Numbered from the stretch's first letter, positions 17,905 to 27,410 are shown. The stretch is DNA of 64,000 bases from Mycolicibacter sp. MU0083 (GCF_963378075.1 NZ_OY726394.1:558001-622000); one strand, 5' to 3'. Translations and numbers: made by a program. The notes: a model not told the origin generated them from the sequence alone.

Positions 17905-20900
17905 TGACGAAACTCGATGCGCAATACGAATTCCGCGACGCAATCATCGACGAGTTGATCAAGGATCTGGTGGGCCCCGCCGACGGTGCCGACGAAGTGA
18001 TCACCGACCTTCCTCTGGACCGGTATGTTGCGGGAGTTCTCTGGCCGGCCGATAACGCGGTGCAGGAGCTGCCGGACCCCGACAGCGGGGAAGCCGAGGA
18101 GGACGGCGGCGAAGACGTCCCTATCGCCCAGGCGCTCGTTCGCTACCCCACGTCGATGGGGATCACCTTCTCCGTCGACCTGTCCGCGGCGACGCTGATC
18201 ACGGTCGATGTACAGGCTGCCAGGTACACACCGAATTCGGATGAAAACGATTCCGGTGCGCAATCGAGGAGCCGAGGTCCGGCAAAACCGAAGTCATGGC
18301 TACGAGACGCCGTGGATGTAGAGCCGGTCACCTTGTCGGTTACCGACGCCGGCCCCAAAAAACTCGAAGTCGTTCCCGGCCTGCAGCTCTTCGTCTACAC
18401 GCGTTCTCCGCGCGATAACATCGTCACCATCTCGGTCGCTCTTCGAAACACCCAGGTGCCCGGTAAGAAGGATCTACGGGATTCTTACGCGTGGTTCCAA
18501 ACGGGAATCAAGATCACCTCACCGGAGTCGGCGATAGTCGACCGAAGTTCGTATGGGGCCCTCAGCTCAGATCCCGATCTGAGATCCGCGGCACTCTTGT
18601 ATCGGAAAGCGCGTGTCTTCGCCGTCGGGCACGGCTGTGCCGCCACGTGGGATCGGGGGAACGGGCTCGGTCGGGTCGAGTGGGTGCAAACCACCGCAGT
18701 GCCCCGACAAGAGGTGCATCGTGCCCGGCCGAGGAAAGTCGGCGATGAAATCGATCTGCGGATGTCGTTTCTGGCCGGTGCCTCTGACGAACAGCTCGCC
18801 GATGTCCTGGGTGCGCTGGTCGCGGAGTATCGAGCGTGGATCGATGCTCTGGCCGACCGAGTGGCCAAAGGTGAAGCCGACGTCGACGACGAACTACGCG
18901 GTGTTGCCGACGAACACCTTGCGAGGGCGCGAGCTACCGCCGTCCGTATTCAGCGCGGTATCGATCTGCTGATAGGTGACCCAACCGTCGGAAGGGCGTT
19001 TCGGCTGGCCAATACGGCGATGCAGACGCAGCGAGCGCGTCAGGACTGGGTGCGAAAGGGCGCGACCGGAACTGTCGGCGACGGCGTCCAACAGGCGTGG
19101 CGCCCCTTCCAGATTGCCTACGTCCTGCTGAACCTCCCCGGAATCGTGGATGTCGACCATGAAGATCGGGACATTGCCGATCTGCTTTGGTTCCCGACCG
19201 GTGGTGGGAAGACGGAAGCGTATCTGGGTCTTGTCGCCTTTACCGTTCTGTACCGGAGGTTGTGCGACTCGTCGGCGACGGGCGTCGCAGTGATAATGCG
19301 CTATACGTTGCGGCTCTTGACGATTCAGCAGTTCGAGCGTGCGACTATGCTTATGTGCTCACTTGAAATGCTACGGCGATGTGAAACCGACCTGGGTGCG
19401 GAAGGCTTTTCGATAGGACTCTGGGTAGGGCGAGCAGCGACACCGAACAGCCTCGTTGAGGCGAGGAAGTCGTTGCGTGACCTTGCATCGGGTAGAGAGC
19501 TCAACGAAAAGAATCCGGTTCAACTGACTCAGTGTCCCTGGTGCGGTGACTATTTGGGTGACTCGCACTACTCGGTTCTGAAGCCGCCGAATGAAAGACT
19601 CCGGATCGCGTGCGGGAATGAATCCTGCGATTTTCGTGATGGACTTCCCGCGTACGTGGTCGATGAGGACATCTATCGAGTACGCCCCGAACTGATTCTC
19701 GGCACGGTAGACAAATTCGCGCAGATGGCATGGCGAGACGATGTGCGCACTTTGTTCGCCTGTGATGGGAGCGGTTCGCCGCCTTCGCTGATAATCCAAG
19801 ACGAGCTCCATTTGATCTCGGGGCCGTTGGGATCGGTCGTCGGGCTCTACGAGACCGCCGTAGACGCCGCTTGCAGCCTCGGGATAGAACCCGATGGAAC
19901 GATCCGCGGGCGTCCGAAGATCATCGCATCGACCGCCACGATTCGTCGCGCCGACCGACAGATCCAAGCGGTATTCAATCGACTCGCAGAGCAGTTTCCG
20001 CCGATGGGGATAGACCCGGACGACTCGTTTTTCGCCGAGCCCGCACCGCGAGACTCGCTCGGAACACGCGAATACGTCGGAATCATGGCGCCCGGTACGA
20101 GCCATGCAACCTTGATGGTTCGCGTGTATGCGGCTGTATTGCAAGCGGTTCGCGATTTGCCGGGAGACCCCGCTGTTCGGGATCCCTACTGGACGTTACT
20201 CGGCTATTTCAACAGCCTCCGAGTGCTTGGAAGCGCCAACCTTCAGGTCGAAGGTGACGTCCGTGATCGCTTGAAACTAGTGGCCGGGCGCAAACAAGCG
20301 GAGCCGCGTGAGCTGCGGTCGCCGATAGAATTGACCAGCCGTGTGGCCTCCGCGGATATTCCGCGCTATCTCAAAAGTTTGGAGAGATCGTTCCCTTCGA
20401 AGGAAGCCAACGATGTCGTTCTGGCGACGAACATGATCTCCGTGGGCGTCGATATCGATCGCCTCGGTCTGATGACGGTCATGGGTCAGCCTCAGTCCAG
20501 TGCCGAATACATTCAGGCGACGAGCCGGGTCGGCCGGCAACACCCCGGTCTGGTCGTGACGATCTTCAATTCGGCACGGTCTCGAGATCGTTCCCACTAT
20601 GAGAATTTCGTGCCCTACCATCAGGCGCTGTATCGAGCGGTCGAGGCTACGAGCGCCACTCCGTTTGCCGCTCGTGCCAGAGACCGTGCCCTGCACGGCG
20701 TTCTCGTATCACTCGCGCGGCTTCTTATCGACGATTTGTCCGGGGACACCTCTGCGAACCGTGCCGCAGATTTACGGGACCGGCTTAATCAGATGGCCGA
20801 ATTGCTGGCGCGTAGGGCCGAGGCCGTCGCCGAAGACGAGGCGGAGGAGACCGCTCGCCAGCTAAGCGCTCTTGTCGAGGTGTGGACCAGGGAGGCCGAC

Positions 20901-21101
20901 GCGAACACCGACATGCGCTATCGCGATAGCAGCAACGACTACAGCGATTCGCTGTTGATCCCCGCCGACGTGGCGATGACGACCCTCGATCCGTCCGAGT
21001 ACTCGACGCTCGAGACGCCCTGGCCGACATTGCAGAGCATGAGGGACGTGGATGCCGAGAGCGCGCTGTTCCAGATTCCAGCTAGAAGGGTGCCACGATG
21101 A
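17904..21101 (+). CDS. drmA: DrmA-like SF2 helicase (DISARM core)
   Basis: From GTG 17904 the protein is 1065 residues. After about 420 N-terminal residues come LLWFPTGGGKTEAYLGL (Walker A), LIIQDELHLISGPLG (motif II with DELH), IIASTATIRRADRQIQ (motif III) and, in the second RecA-like half, ATNMISVGVDIDRLG, QATSRVGRQHPGLVV and NFVPYHQALYRAVEA. This DELHLISGPLGS and SVGVDIDRLG signature is that of the large helicase encoded next to DUF1998 proteins, i.e. DrmA. Known DrmA loads on and translocates along DNA together with DrmB to block incoming phage DNA. The stop overlaps drmB as ATGA. Two CxxC pairs (CPWCGD and the later C..C) between motifs may form a zinc site. Confidence 0.85.
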   Translation: MTKLDAQYEFRDAIIDELIKDLVGPADGADEVITDLPLDRYVAGVLWPADNAVQELPDPDSGEAEEDGGEDVPIAQALVRYPTSMGITFSVDLSAATLITVDVQAARYTPNSDENDSGAQSRSRGPAKPKSWLRDAVDVEPVTLSVTDAGPKKLEVVPGLQLFVYTRSPRDNIVTISVALRNTQVPGKKDLRDSYAWFQTGIKITSPESAIVDRSSYGALSSDPDLRSAALLYRKARVFAVGHGCAATWDRGNGLGRVEWVQTTAVPRQEVHRARPRKVGDEIDLRMSFLAGASDEQLADVLGALVAEYRAWIDALADRVAKGEADVDDELRGVADEHLARARATAVRIQRGIDLLIGDPTVGRAFRLANTAMQTQRARQDWVRKGATGTVGDGVQQAWRPFQIAYVLLNLPGIVDVDHEDRDIADLLWFPTGGGKTEAYLGLVAFTVLYRRLCDSSATGVAVIMRYTLRLLTIQQFERATMLMCSLEMLRRCETDLGAEGFSIGLWVGRAATPNSLVEARKSLRDLASGRELNEKNPVQLTQCPWCGDYLGDSHYSVLKPPNERLRIACGNESCDFRDGLPAYVVDEDIYRVRPELILGTVDKFAQMAWRDDVRTLFACDGSGSPPSLIIQDELHLISGPLGSVVGLYETAVDAACSLGIEPDGTIRGRPKIIASTATIRRADRQIQAVFNRLAEQFPPMGIDPDDSFFAEPAPRDSLGTREYVGIMAPGTSHATLMVRVYAAVLQAVRDLPGDPAVRDPYWTLLGYFNSLRVLGSANLQVEGDVRDRLKLVAGRKQAEPRELRSPIELTSRVASADIPRYLKSLERSFPSKEANDVVLATNMISVGVDIDRLGLMTVMGQPQSSAEYIQATSRVGRQHPGLVVTIFNSARSRDRSHYENFVPYHQALYRAVEATSATPFAARARDRALHGVLVSLARLLIDDLSGDTSANRAADLRDRLNQMAELLARRAEAVAEDEAEETARQLSALVEVWTREADANTDMRYRDSSNDYSDSLLIPADVAMTTLDPSEYSTLETPWPTLQSMRDVDAESALFQIPARRVPR

Positions 21102-22831
21102 CCGGCGCTAAGGCCCGACGTAGCCAGCTACTCAGCACCTACGGGGTGGGTGGACTCTTCCCGTCCGAATCGACAAGCTACATGATTGCGGGCCTGCACG
21201 AATGGGACGAAAAGCGTGCCGAACCGGTCAGCGAGCCACGGCTTGCCAGGGCGTTGGGTGTATCGGAGCTGAAGGCACCTCCCGCGGGAGGCAGGCGTGA
21301 CGTCCCGGTTATCCGATATCCGTACACACAGGTCTGCCCAAGCTGCCGTCGGATCGGTGCGCTCTCCGACCTGTCCAAAGACAAAAACGTCGCCAAATGC
21401 AAAGTCGACAACACCGATCTCAGCCCGTTCCGGCTGATCGCCGCCTGCCGCAACGGCCACCTGAGTGAGTTTCCGGTCTATCAGTGGTTACACAGTAGCC
21501 AGCGGGACAAGATCAAGAGCGACGTCCACGAAATGAAACTCACCGTCCTGGGTCGGACGTCCTCCCTGGGGGATCTGACATTGACCTGCACTTGCGGTGT
21601 CGACGACATTTCGTTGGAAGGTGCTATCGGCGCCGCATCGTTGAAGGATTTCGGCAAGTGTCGTGGCCTGCGGCCCTGGTTGGGTTTGGATACACATGAA
21701 GAGTGCGACCAGATACCGCAGGTGGTTCAGCGCGGTGCATCGAATGTGTGGTTCCCCGCGGTTCGATCGGCGATATCGATACCGCCGTATTCACAGGCAC
21801 TGGCGAAGTTCGTCGGTAAGTACTGGGCCATGGTCGAGGGAATGGAAGACGACTCGGCCGGGTTGCCCGTTGGGCTCGCAAAGATGTCGAAGGGGCGATT
21901 CAGCGCGGATCAGATCAAACGTGAGATCGAGCGACGTCGCGGTGAAGAGCAAGCGGCCGAAGAGATTTCCGAGGCAAAGCTGAGGTTGGACGAGTACAAA
22001 GCCTTGGTCGAAGGTCGTGAAGACGAGGGCCCCGGCTCGGACTTCGCAGCTTTGCAGCGAGGCGTTCCCGATGGCTTCGAGTCGTATATCACGCACGTAA
22101 GGAAGGTGACTCGTCTTCGCGAAGTCCGGGCTTTGCAAGGGTTCACCCGTCTGGACGGGGCTCCGGATCCTTCGGGGCCGGGACAGAAGCTCTGCCCGCT
22201 GGCACCGAGTCGACTCCATTGGCTGCCGGCGATCGAGGTCATCGGCGAAGGTGTCTTTCTCGCGTTCGACCGGCCGTTTCTGGATGAATGGGCGGGTCGG
22301 GAATTCGCCAGGAGCCGGCAGCGGACGCTTCAGAAAGCCGCGGACCGGGCCGCTGCGGAGTACGGGCGACTGCCGGCTCCGGTGGACATCGTCAAGGTCG
22401 CCATCCATACCCTGTCGCACGTGATTATCGACCAGTTGTCTTTGGACGCAGGGTATCCGGCGGCGGCATTGCGTGAGCGCTTGTTCGTCGACGAGACCAT
22501 GGCCGGGCTTCTTGTCTATACGGCCAGCTCTGATTCGGCCGGTAGTTTGGGGGGAGTTGCGGCGATGGCCGAAAGCGAGCACTTGCGCGGTGCGTTGATC
22601 GAAGGCCTACAACGACTTTCGTGGTGTTCGTCGGATCCGGTGTGCATCGAATCGCAGGGATCTGGCACGGATGCTCTGAACCTCGCGGCATGTCATGCAT
22701 GTGTCCTCGCGCCCGAGACCTCCTGTGAGATGAACAACTCGTTTCTGGACCGAGCCCTGCTGTTCGGCGCGTACGACCACGACGAGCGCGATGGCCTGTT
22801 CGGCGAGTTCATCGACGGACTGATCGACTAG
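21098..22831 (+). CDS. drmB: DrmB-like DUF1998 protein (DISARM core)
   Basis: A 577-residue protein beginning at an ATG overlapping the drmA stop. The C-terminal DUF1998 domain carries the diagnostic cysteines in DPVCIESQG, AACHACVLAPETSCE and NNSFLDRALLFG, which in this family form a zinc-binding surface. The N-terminal half has further Cys (VCPSCRRIG, CRNGHLSEFP, CTCGVD). An acidic and charged stretch near residues 270-310 looks helical. DrmB partners with DrmA in DISARM. No drmC (PLD) follows; the next 1 kb contains only insertion-sequence debris, so a third gene may have been lost or this system may never have had one. A phospholipase-D-type gene occurs 15 kb away at 38209. Confidence 0.88.
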   Translation: MTGAKARRSQLLSTYGVGGLFPSESTSYMIAGLHEWDEKRAEPVSEPRLARALGVSELKAPPAGGRRDVPVIRYPYTQVCPSCRRIGALSDLSKDKNVAKCKVDNTDLSPFRLIAACRNGHLSEFPVYQWLHSSQRDKIKSDVHEMKLTVLGRTSSLGDLTLTCTCGVDDISLEGAIGAASLKDFGKCRGLRPWLGLDTHEECDQIPQVVQRGASNVWFPAVRSAISIPPYSQALAKFVGKYWAMVEGMEDDSAGLPVGLAKMSKGRFSADQIKREIERRRGEEQAAEEISEAKLRLDEYKALVEGREDEGPGSDFAALQRGVPDGFESYITHVRKVTRLREVRALQGFTRLDGAPDPSGPGQKLCPLAPSRLHWLPAIEVIGEGVFLAFDRPFLDEWAGREFARSRQRTLQKAADRAAAEYGRLPAPVDIVKVAIHTLSHVIIDQLSLDAGYPAAALRERLFVDETMAGLLVYTASSDSAGSLGGVAAMAESEHLRGALIEGLQRLSWCSSDPVCIESQGSGTDALNLAACHACVLAPETSCEMNNSFLDRALLFGAYDHDERDGLFGEFIDGLID

Positions 22832-22864
22832 TGGGGCGATATGAAACCTCCCTGAGTTTGATGC

Positions 22865-23265
22865 CGATGCCGCTAACTTAAGTGCTTCCGCGTTGACCGC
22901 AGCCGCCGAGGCAGTGGCACCCCAACTCGGCGTAGGCAAGGAGTCGGTGCCGCGCTGGGTGGTCCAGGCTCAGGCCAAACTGGGTGTCACTGGCGATGAG
23001 AACGAGGAGATCAAACGGCTGAAGGCCGAGTGCATCCGCACCACCGTATTCCAACCCGGCCCGTTCCGGACCCTCGCTGACGTCGAGTACGCGATAGCGA
23101 CCTGGGGCGAGTGGTACAACAACCAACTGCTGCGCTCAACACTTGGCATGGTTGCCCAGTCGAGTACGAGCATGCCCACTACGACGCCCGCAACCGAGAG
23201 CGCCAACCCGTATACGGCAGAGAGTCCGGGGCGGTCCATAAGCCAATCGCCAACCGCGACCCCGA
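22865..23265 (+). pseudogene. IS3-family transposase remnant
   Basis: Two pieces of an IS3-type transposase are fused with an internal deletion. The first part (LGVGKESVPRWVVQAQ, then DENEEIKRLKAE) is the end of the OrfA helix-turn-helix/leucine-zipper protein. It runs directly into FRTLADVEYAIATWGEWYNN and then STLGM, the C-terminus of the OrfB integrase. The reading then shifts frame at about 23150 and continues as PVEYEHAHYDARNRERQPV. The DDE catalytic core is missing, so the element is dead. It lies just after drmB and marks past recombination in the gap between the two defence operons. Confidence 0.8.
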
Positions 23266-23344
23266 ACAGGCCGCAGTAGCAGCACTGGCAGCGGACTACC
23301 GCCAACACTGTGAACTGGAATTCAGCCTGGCAGAGATCGAAACC

Positions 23345-23583
23345 TGACAACGTGGCAGCTGCCGAGTTCTGCGCGCACACACCCCCGAGATGGCGCGCCA
23401 AGAAATCTGGGCCCTACGGCTCACGCATTACTCGATTCGAGCGTTGATGGTCGAGGTCACCGACCCCGACGGACTTGGCCCAGTACGGATGCTATTCATC
23501 CGCACTCTGCGCATCGTCCACCGACACATTGCCGGCAGGCGGGATTCTCTGTTAACAGCATTGGCGTCAACCCCGGGGGCATA
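23345..23583 (+). pseudogene. IS4-type transposase C-terminal remnant
   Basis: A short frame (MARQEIWALRLTHYSIRALM, then DPDGLGPVRM and FIRTLRIVHRHIAG) matches my memory of the C-terminal region of IS4-like transposases, in which a conserved 'EIWALLLTHYAIR' helix is followed by 'FLRTLRIVRR'. Only about 70 residues remain and no catalytic residues are present. The region between here and 23820 (promoter side of the sspE-like gene) contains no gene I can support. Homology is by pattern and memory only. Confidence 0.6.
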
Positions 23584-23770
23584 ACGATTGGACCACTGAA
23601 TGGGGCCCCTCACCCCACGTGGACCGGGAAGCAATGGAAGGGCGCGCGTTATTCTCGTGCGGTGCCGGATCTGGGTTTCTCTACCGAATTCAAGCACGCA
23701 TTTGGCAAGGCTAGCCGGCAGATCCAGCGTCGTGTCCGTCGGATGGACGAACTACCTGGTTGCAATTTGG

Positions 23771-23822
23771 TATGCTGATGCGTGCAGTGACTGGGTAAAA
23801 CTAGATTTTCGATTATCGGAGG
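23771..23822 (+). promoter_or_regulatory. Probable promoter and ribosome-binding site of the sspE-like gene
   Basis: An extended -10 of the form TGGTATGCT (hexamer 23771-23776) precedes an AT-richer leader. A GGAGG lies at 23818-23822, exactly 7 nt before the ATG at 23830. No clear -35 was found, as is common with extended -10 elements. These signals now drive only the first 21 codons, because the gene is interrupted by an IS256-family element. Confidence 0.45.
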
Positions 23823-23829
23823 ATTGCAG

Positions 23830-23893
23830 ATGTCGCCACAATATTCTTCGACAACGCTGTCGAAATTATTTATGGAAAATCGTCAGGGCGCCG
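23830..23893 (+). pseudogene. sspE: 5' fragment of the interrupted sspE-like gene
   Basis: From ATG 23830 the sequence encodes 21 residues (MSPQYSSTTLSKLFMENRQG and A) plus the first base of the next codon before the IS256 element begins. DUF262 proteins normally open with a 'TL..L......v.lP.FQR.fVW' pattern. Joining this fragment to the frame resuming at 25366, after removing the element and one copy of the 8-bp repeat, gives ...NRQGA-VRLPSFQRQFVW with no frame change. The intact gene would encode 702 residues. This piece alone cannot be functional. Confidence 0.9.
23886..23893. repeat. Target-site duplication, left copy (IS256 element)
   Basis: The octamer GGGCGCCG is repeated exactly at 25358-25365. 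Eight base pairs is the usual duplication length for IS256-family elements. An exact pair flanking the element means the insertion occurred by simple transposition, with no later rearrangement at its ends. Confidence 0.9.
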
Positions 23894-25357
23894 GATAGTG
23901 CCCCTTGGGATGGTGGACTTCGGATCGGCGTGAGTCACGCGTGGTGATCAACGAGTCGCGGTGAATGCTAGGCGATTTGGCGTTGGTCGGCTAGTGGTTC
24001 GGCCGCTAGCTGTTTGGCGGCGATGACTTTGCGCAACTCGGCCATGGAGACCTCGGATAGGTAGCGGCGGGTGACCTGCCATTCGTCGTGGGCTTCGATG
24101 ACCACGGCAGTGGCCAGGCGCAGGAACGCGGCCGGGTTGGGGAAGATCTCCACGACATCGGCGCGGCGTTTGATCTCCTTGTTGAGCCGCTCAATCGGGT
24201 TGTTCGACCAGATCTTCTGCCAGTGCGCTTTCGGAAACGCCGTGAAGGCCAGCACATCGGTCTTGGCGCCATCCATCATGACAGTGACCTTGGGAAACGC
24301 CGACTTAAGCGAGGCGGCGACCTGATCCCATTGCGCGGCAACATCGGCGGGGTCGGTGTGGGCGAAGATCGTCTTGACCGCCGCGGTCACCGCCGGGGCA
24401 TGCTTGGCGGCCACGGCGCCGTGCAGGTTACGCATGAAGTGCACCCGGCAGCGTTGCCAGGCTGATCCGCTGAACTGCTGGGCGACCGCCGCCTTGAGGC
24501 CGGCGTGGGCATCGGAGATCACCAAGTGCACCCCGGCGAGACCGCGGGCTTTGAGCGAGGCCAAAAACTCACGCCAGAACTCGAACGATTCACTGTCACC
24601 GACGGCGGTCCCGAGGACTTCGCGGGTGCCATCGATAGAGACCCCGGTGGCCACCACCAGGGCTTGGGAGACCACGTGGGCACCGACACGGACTTTGCAG
24701 AACGTGGCATCGCAGAACACGTACGGGAACGTCGTGTGGGTCAGGCTGCGGGTGCGAAACGCCTCGATCTCGCGATCCAGACCTGCGCAGATGCGCGAAA
24801 CTTCCGATTTGGAGATGCCCGAGTCGACCCCGAGAGCACCGACGAGGTCATCGACGTTGCGGGTCGAAACCCCGTGCACGTAGGCCTCCATGATCACCGC
24901 GTGCAGGGCCTTGTCGATGCGACGCCGACGCTCCAGCAGAGACGGGAAAAACGATCCGGCCCGCAGCTTGGGGATCTGCACTTCGATGTCACCGGAGGTC
25001 GTCGACAGTGCCTTGGGCCGGTGCCCGTTGCGGTGGGTTTGGCGGTCACTGCTGCGCTGGTAGCGGCCGGCGCCGATCTTCTCGGTGGCTTCGGCCTCAA
25101 TCAGCGCCTGCAGCCCGGCACGAATCAGCTCCGCGAACACCGCACCGGAATCAGCGGCGGTAAGCGCGTCGAGCTGGGCGAGCAAGGCAGAATGATCCTG
25201 GGTCATCGCGTCGTGTGTCCTTTGCTTGAGTCACTTTGGTCGGTAACTCACTGACCACTACGCGATGACCCACCCCAAAGCCCCCAACGACACACCAGAG
25301 CCAGTCCGCCCCGGTCAACCGCAGGACCGAAACCCCACCACCCCAGGGGACTTACCC
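23894..25357 (-). mobile_element. Intact IS256-family insertion sequence
   Basis: A 1464-bp element bounded by imperfect terminal inverted repeats. The left end reads GATAGTGCCCCTTGGGATGG and the right end, on the other strand, reads GGGTAAGTCCCCTGGGGTGG; both continue into TGG and, a few bases on, TTCGG. It carries one complete transposase gene on the minus strand and is flanked by exact 8-bp direct repeats. The ends and duplication agree with insertion inside the sspE-like gene after codon 21. Because the transposase looks intact and the repeats are identical, the event is probably recent. Confidence 0.88.
23968..25206 (-). CDS. IS256-family transposase
   Basis: A 412-residue, full-length MULE/IS256-type transposase. 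The DDE triad can be placed in FCDATFCKVRVGAH (first Asp), LVISDAHAGLKAAV (second Asp) and NNPIERLNKEIKRR (Glu). The C(2)H-type signature region WQRCRVHFMRN is present between the second Asp and the Glu. The size and sequence style resemble the IS1081/IS1245 group common in mycobacteria, judged from memory. No stop or frameshift is visible, so it should be active. It is transcribed opposite to the gene it interrupts. Confidence 0.93.
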   Translation of the reverse strand: MTQDHSALLAQLDALTAADSGAVFAELIRAGLQALIEAEATEKIGAGRYQRSSDRQTHRNGHRPKALSTTSGDIEVQIPKLRAGSFFPSLLERRRRIDKALHAVIMEAYVHGVSTRNVDDLVGALGVDSGISKSEVSRICAGLDREIEAFRTRSLTHTTFPYVFCDATFCKVRVGAHVVSQALVVATGVSIDGTREVLGTAVGDSESFEFWREFLASLKARGLAGVHLVISDAHAGLKAAVAQQFSGSAWQRCRVHFMRNLHGAVAAKHAPAVTAAVKTIFAHTDPADVAAQWDQVAASLKSAFPKVTVMMDGAKTDVLAFTAFPKAHWQKIWSNNPIERLNKEIKRRADVVEIFPNPAAFLRLATAVVIEAHDEWQVTRRYLSEVSMAELRKVIAAKQLAAEPLADQRQIA

Positions 25358-25365
25358 GGGCGCCG
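25358..25365. repeat. Target-site duplication, right copy (IS256 element)
   Basis: GGGCGCCG, identical to 23886-23893. Its last base forms the first base of the GTG codon with which the downstream part of the split sspE-like gene resumes. Confidence 0.9.
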
Positions 25366-27410
25366 TGCGTCTGCCAAGTTTTCAACGCCAGTTCGTATGG
25401 TCTATTGATCAGCAACGAGGGCTGGCTACGTCGGTGCTCTTAGATGTCCCATCGGGATCGCTTTTATTTGCGCGCGGAAGTGGAGATACTTTCCCCGCAA
25501 GGGGGCTGGGGAGTAAGGAAGTAGAACAACTCCGAAGTGATAGCGAGTACACTTTCGTTCTGGATGGTCAGCAACGACTTTCAACCTTGCATCAAGTATT
25601 CGCTGATCCGTTGGGTGCGCAACCCTGGGGAACGAAATCTATCGACCAGTGGTATTGGCGTCTTCGTTACCGTTGGGCGATACAGATTCTCCCGCAAGGT
25701 GATGACGAGGATTATTTTGGCTATCGCAGCCTTAATTTCACCCAGCTTCCAGTGGATCCAGATTCTCTTCGGGATAGATTGATCGAGTTGCGTATCAACA
25801 AGACCGGACCTGTGCCGTGGTATCACCCGAGCAATCCATCGACACACGCGCAGCGCCTGGCACAAGTTGCTGCCGCCAGCGCCAAGGGCCTTGTCCCGTT
25901 GTGGGAGGTAGCGGCGCCCTTCTTGCCGGGGGCGGCTCAGCCGCTCCATCGTCTGGTTTTGCAGCAACTTGCGGACCAGCGTCGGGCGGAAATTGAAGCG
26001 CAAATAAGAGATGGTGAATACGGAGAATCGCTGTTGGCGGCGTTGCGAAGAGTTCAGCCATTTCTGCCGGACGTGCCAGCTGAAAACGATCTTGTGGGAG
26101 CATTGCATAGCCTTGCGGCAAGTTGGGTGGAATCACTATCTCAGTTTATCGGAAGTCGTGCAAACTACAGTCTTCCCTACGTGGAGATTGGCGCTGATCA
26201 GTTGGATCGTGCTGTCGTGATCTTTGAGGAAATGAACAAGGGTGGTACGCCATTGGCGACGTTTGATTTAATAACCGCGAAAGCGGCCAAGGGTGATCTC
26301 GCCAAGAGCCTTGCTGACACGTTGGCAAAACTTGTCATTGACGAAAAATTCGAATTACATGAACTATGGGGAGATAATCCGGGCGCCAACCCCGCGGCGT
26401 GGTCGATAGATCCGGCCGGCGGGATAGCTATAGATAAAGATGAATTATCAATTCAGTTCAAAAACGCGTTTCTCAACGTCATGTCGTTGCAATCCCGACT
26501 GACTGAAGGTATCGATGCGCTAAATGTGGATGCAATTAAACGGAATGCGATTTTGGCTATGAAGCCCGATGCTGTGCTTCAGTACTGGGAATCCGCGGGT
26601 CGCGCGGTTCTGCGCGCCTGGGCTTTCCTGCAATTTCGGTGCGGGATTCGGAGGGAGGGTGATCTTCGAAATAAGCTGCTAGTCCTTCCTATTTCGTTAT
26701 GTTTGGCGTCTGACGATGCCTTTAAGGACCGCGACCGACTTGACCGTATCGAGTATTGGTACTGGTCATCGGTACTAACGGGTACGTACACTGTTCGTCA
26801 GAACGAAAACGCCATTAGTGATGCGAAAAAACTCTTGCGGTGGCTGGATGATGGGATCGAGGATCCTTTCGCGAACCGCTTTAAACTTGTTCTGTCCGAT
26901 CCGCGTTATTCCGACGAGGAGACATTACTCAGAAAAGCGGAAGATTCCGGTGTTTCAACCGATGTCGATACGTATCTGTTGCAGTATGTTTTGAGTCGCT
27001 GTCCACGCGATTTTCTGCCATCGGAGGAGGATTCCAATTATACGCCTAGATTGACCGCGTGGGGCGCGGATGATCTTGAAGATCACCATATCGTGCCGTT
27101 GGCTAACGCAAAAACGATTAATGAATCGACTCGAACTCTTAGGAAGGGCAAGGAGGGTATCGGGCCATTGCTCAATAGCCCGCTGAATCGCACCTATGTT
27201 AGTCGATCAGCGAACCGGAGAATCGGATCTCTGCCAATTGTCCAGTATATTAAAGATGTATCCGATATAGCGCAGGCCGACCACATGATGAGTATTCCCG
27301 CGATGGGCAAGGACGAATTTTCAGATTCGTTGGAGGTGGCGCTTAAGAATCGACTGCAGCTTATTCGCAGTAGTGCTCTTAGTGAATTGGGGGCGCTGCG
27401 AAAATACTAG
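25365..27410 (+). pseudogene. sspE: SspE-like DUF262/HNH nuclease, 3' part of an IS-split gene
   Basis: The 681-codon remainder of a gene encoding a phosphorothioation-sensing restriction factor. It opens with VRLPSFQRQFVW, the DUF262 start, has DGQQR (residues 67-71 here, 88-92 when intact) in the nucleotide-hydrolysing DUF262 domain, and near residue 570 EDHHIVPL with LLNSPLNRTYVS downstream, an HNH/DUF1524-like nuclease. In known SspE, phosphorothioate sensing stimulates NTP hydrolysis and DNA nicking. Translation could start at GTG 25365, but no ribosome-binding site remains and 21 residues are lost, so activity is doubtful. Codon usage is visibly more AT-rich than that of neighbouring genes, suggesting a separate origin. 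It precedes sspA by 185 bp. Confidence 0.82.
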
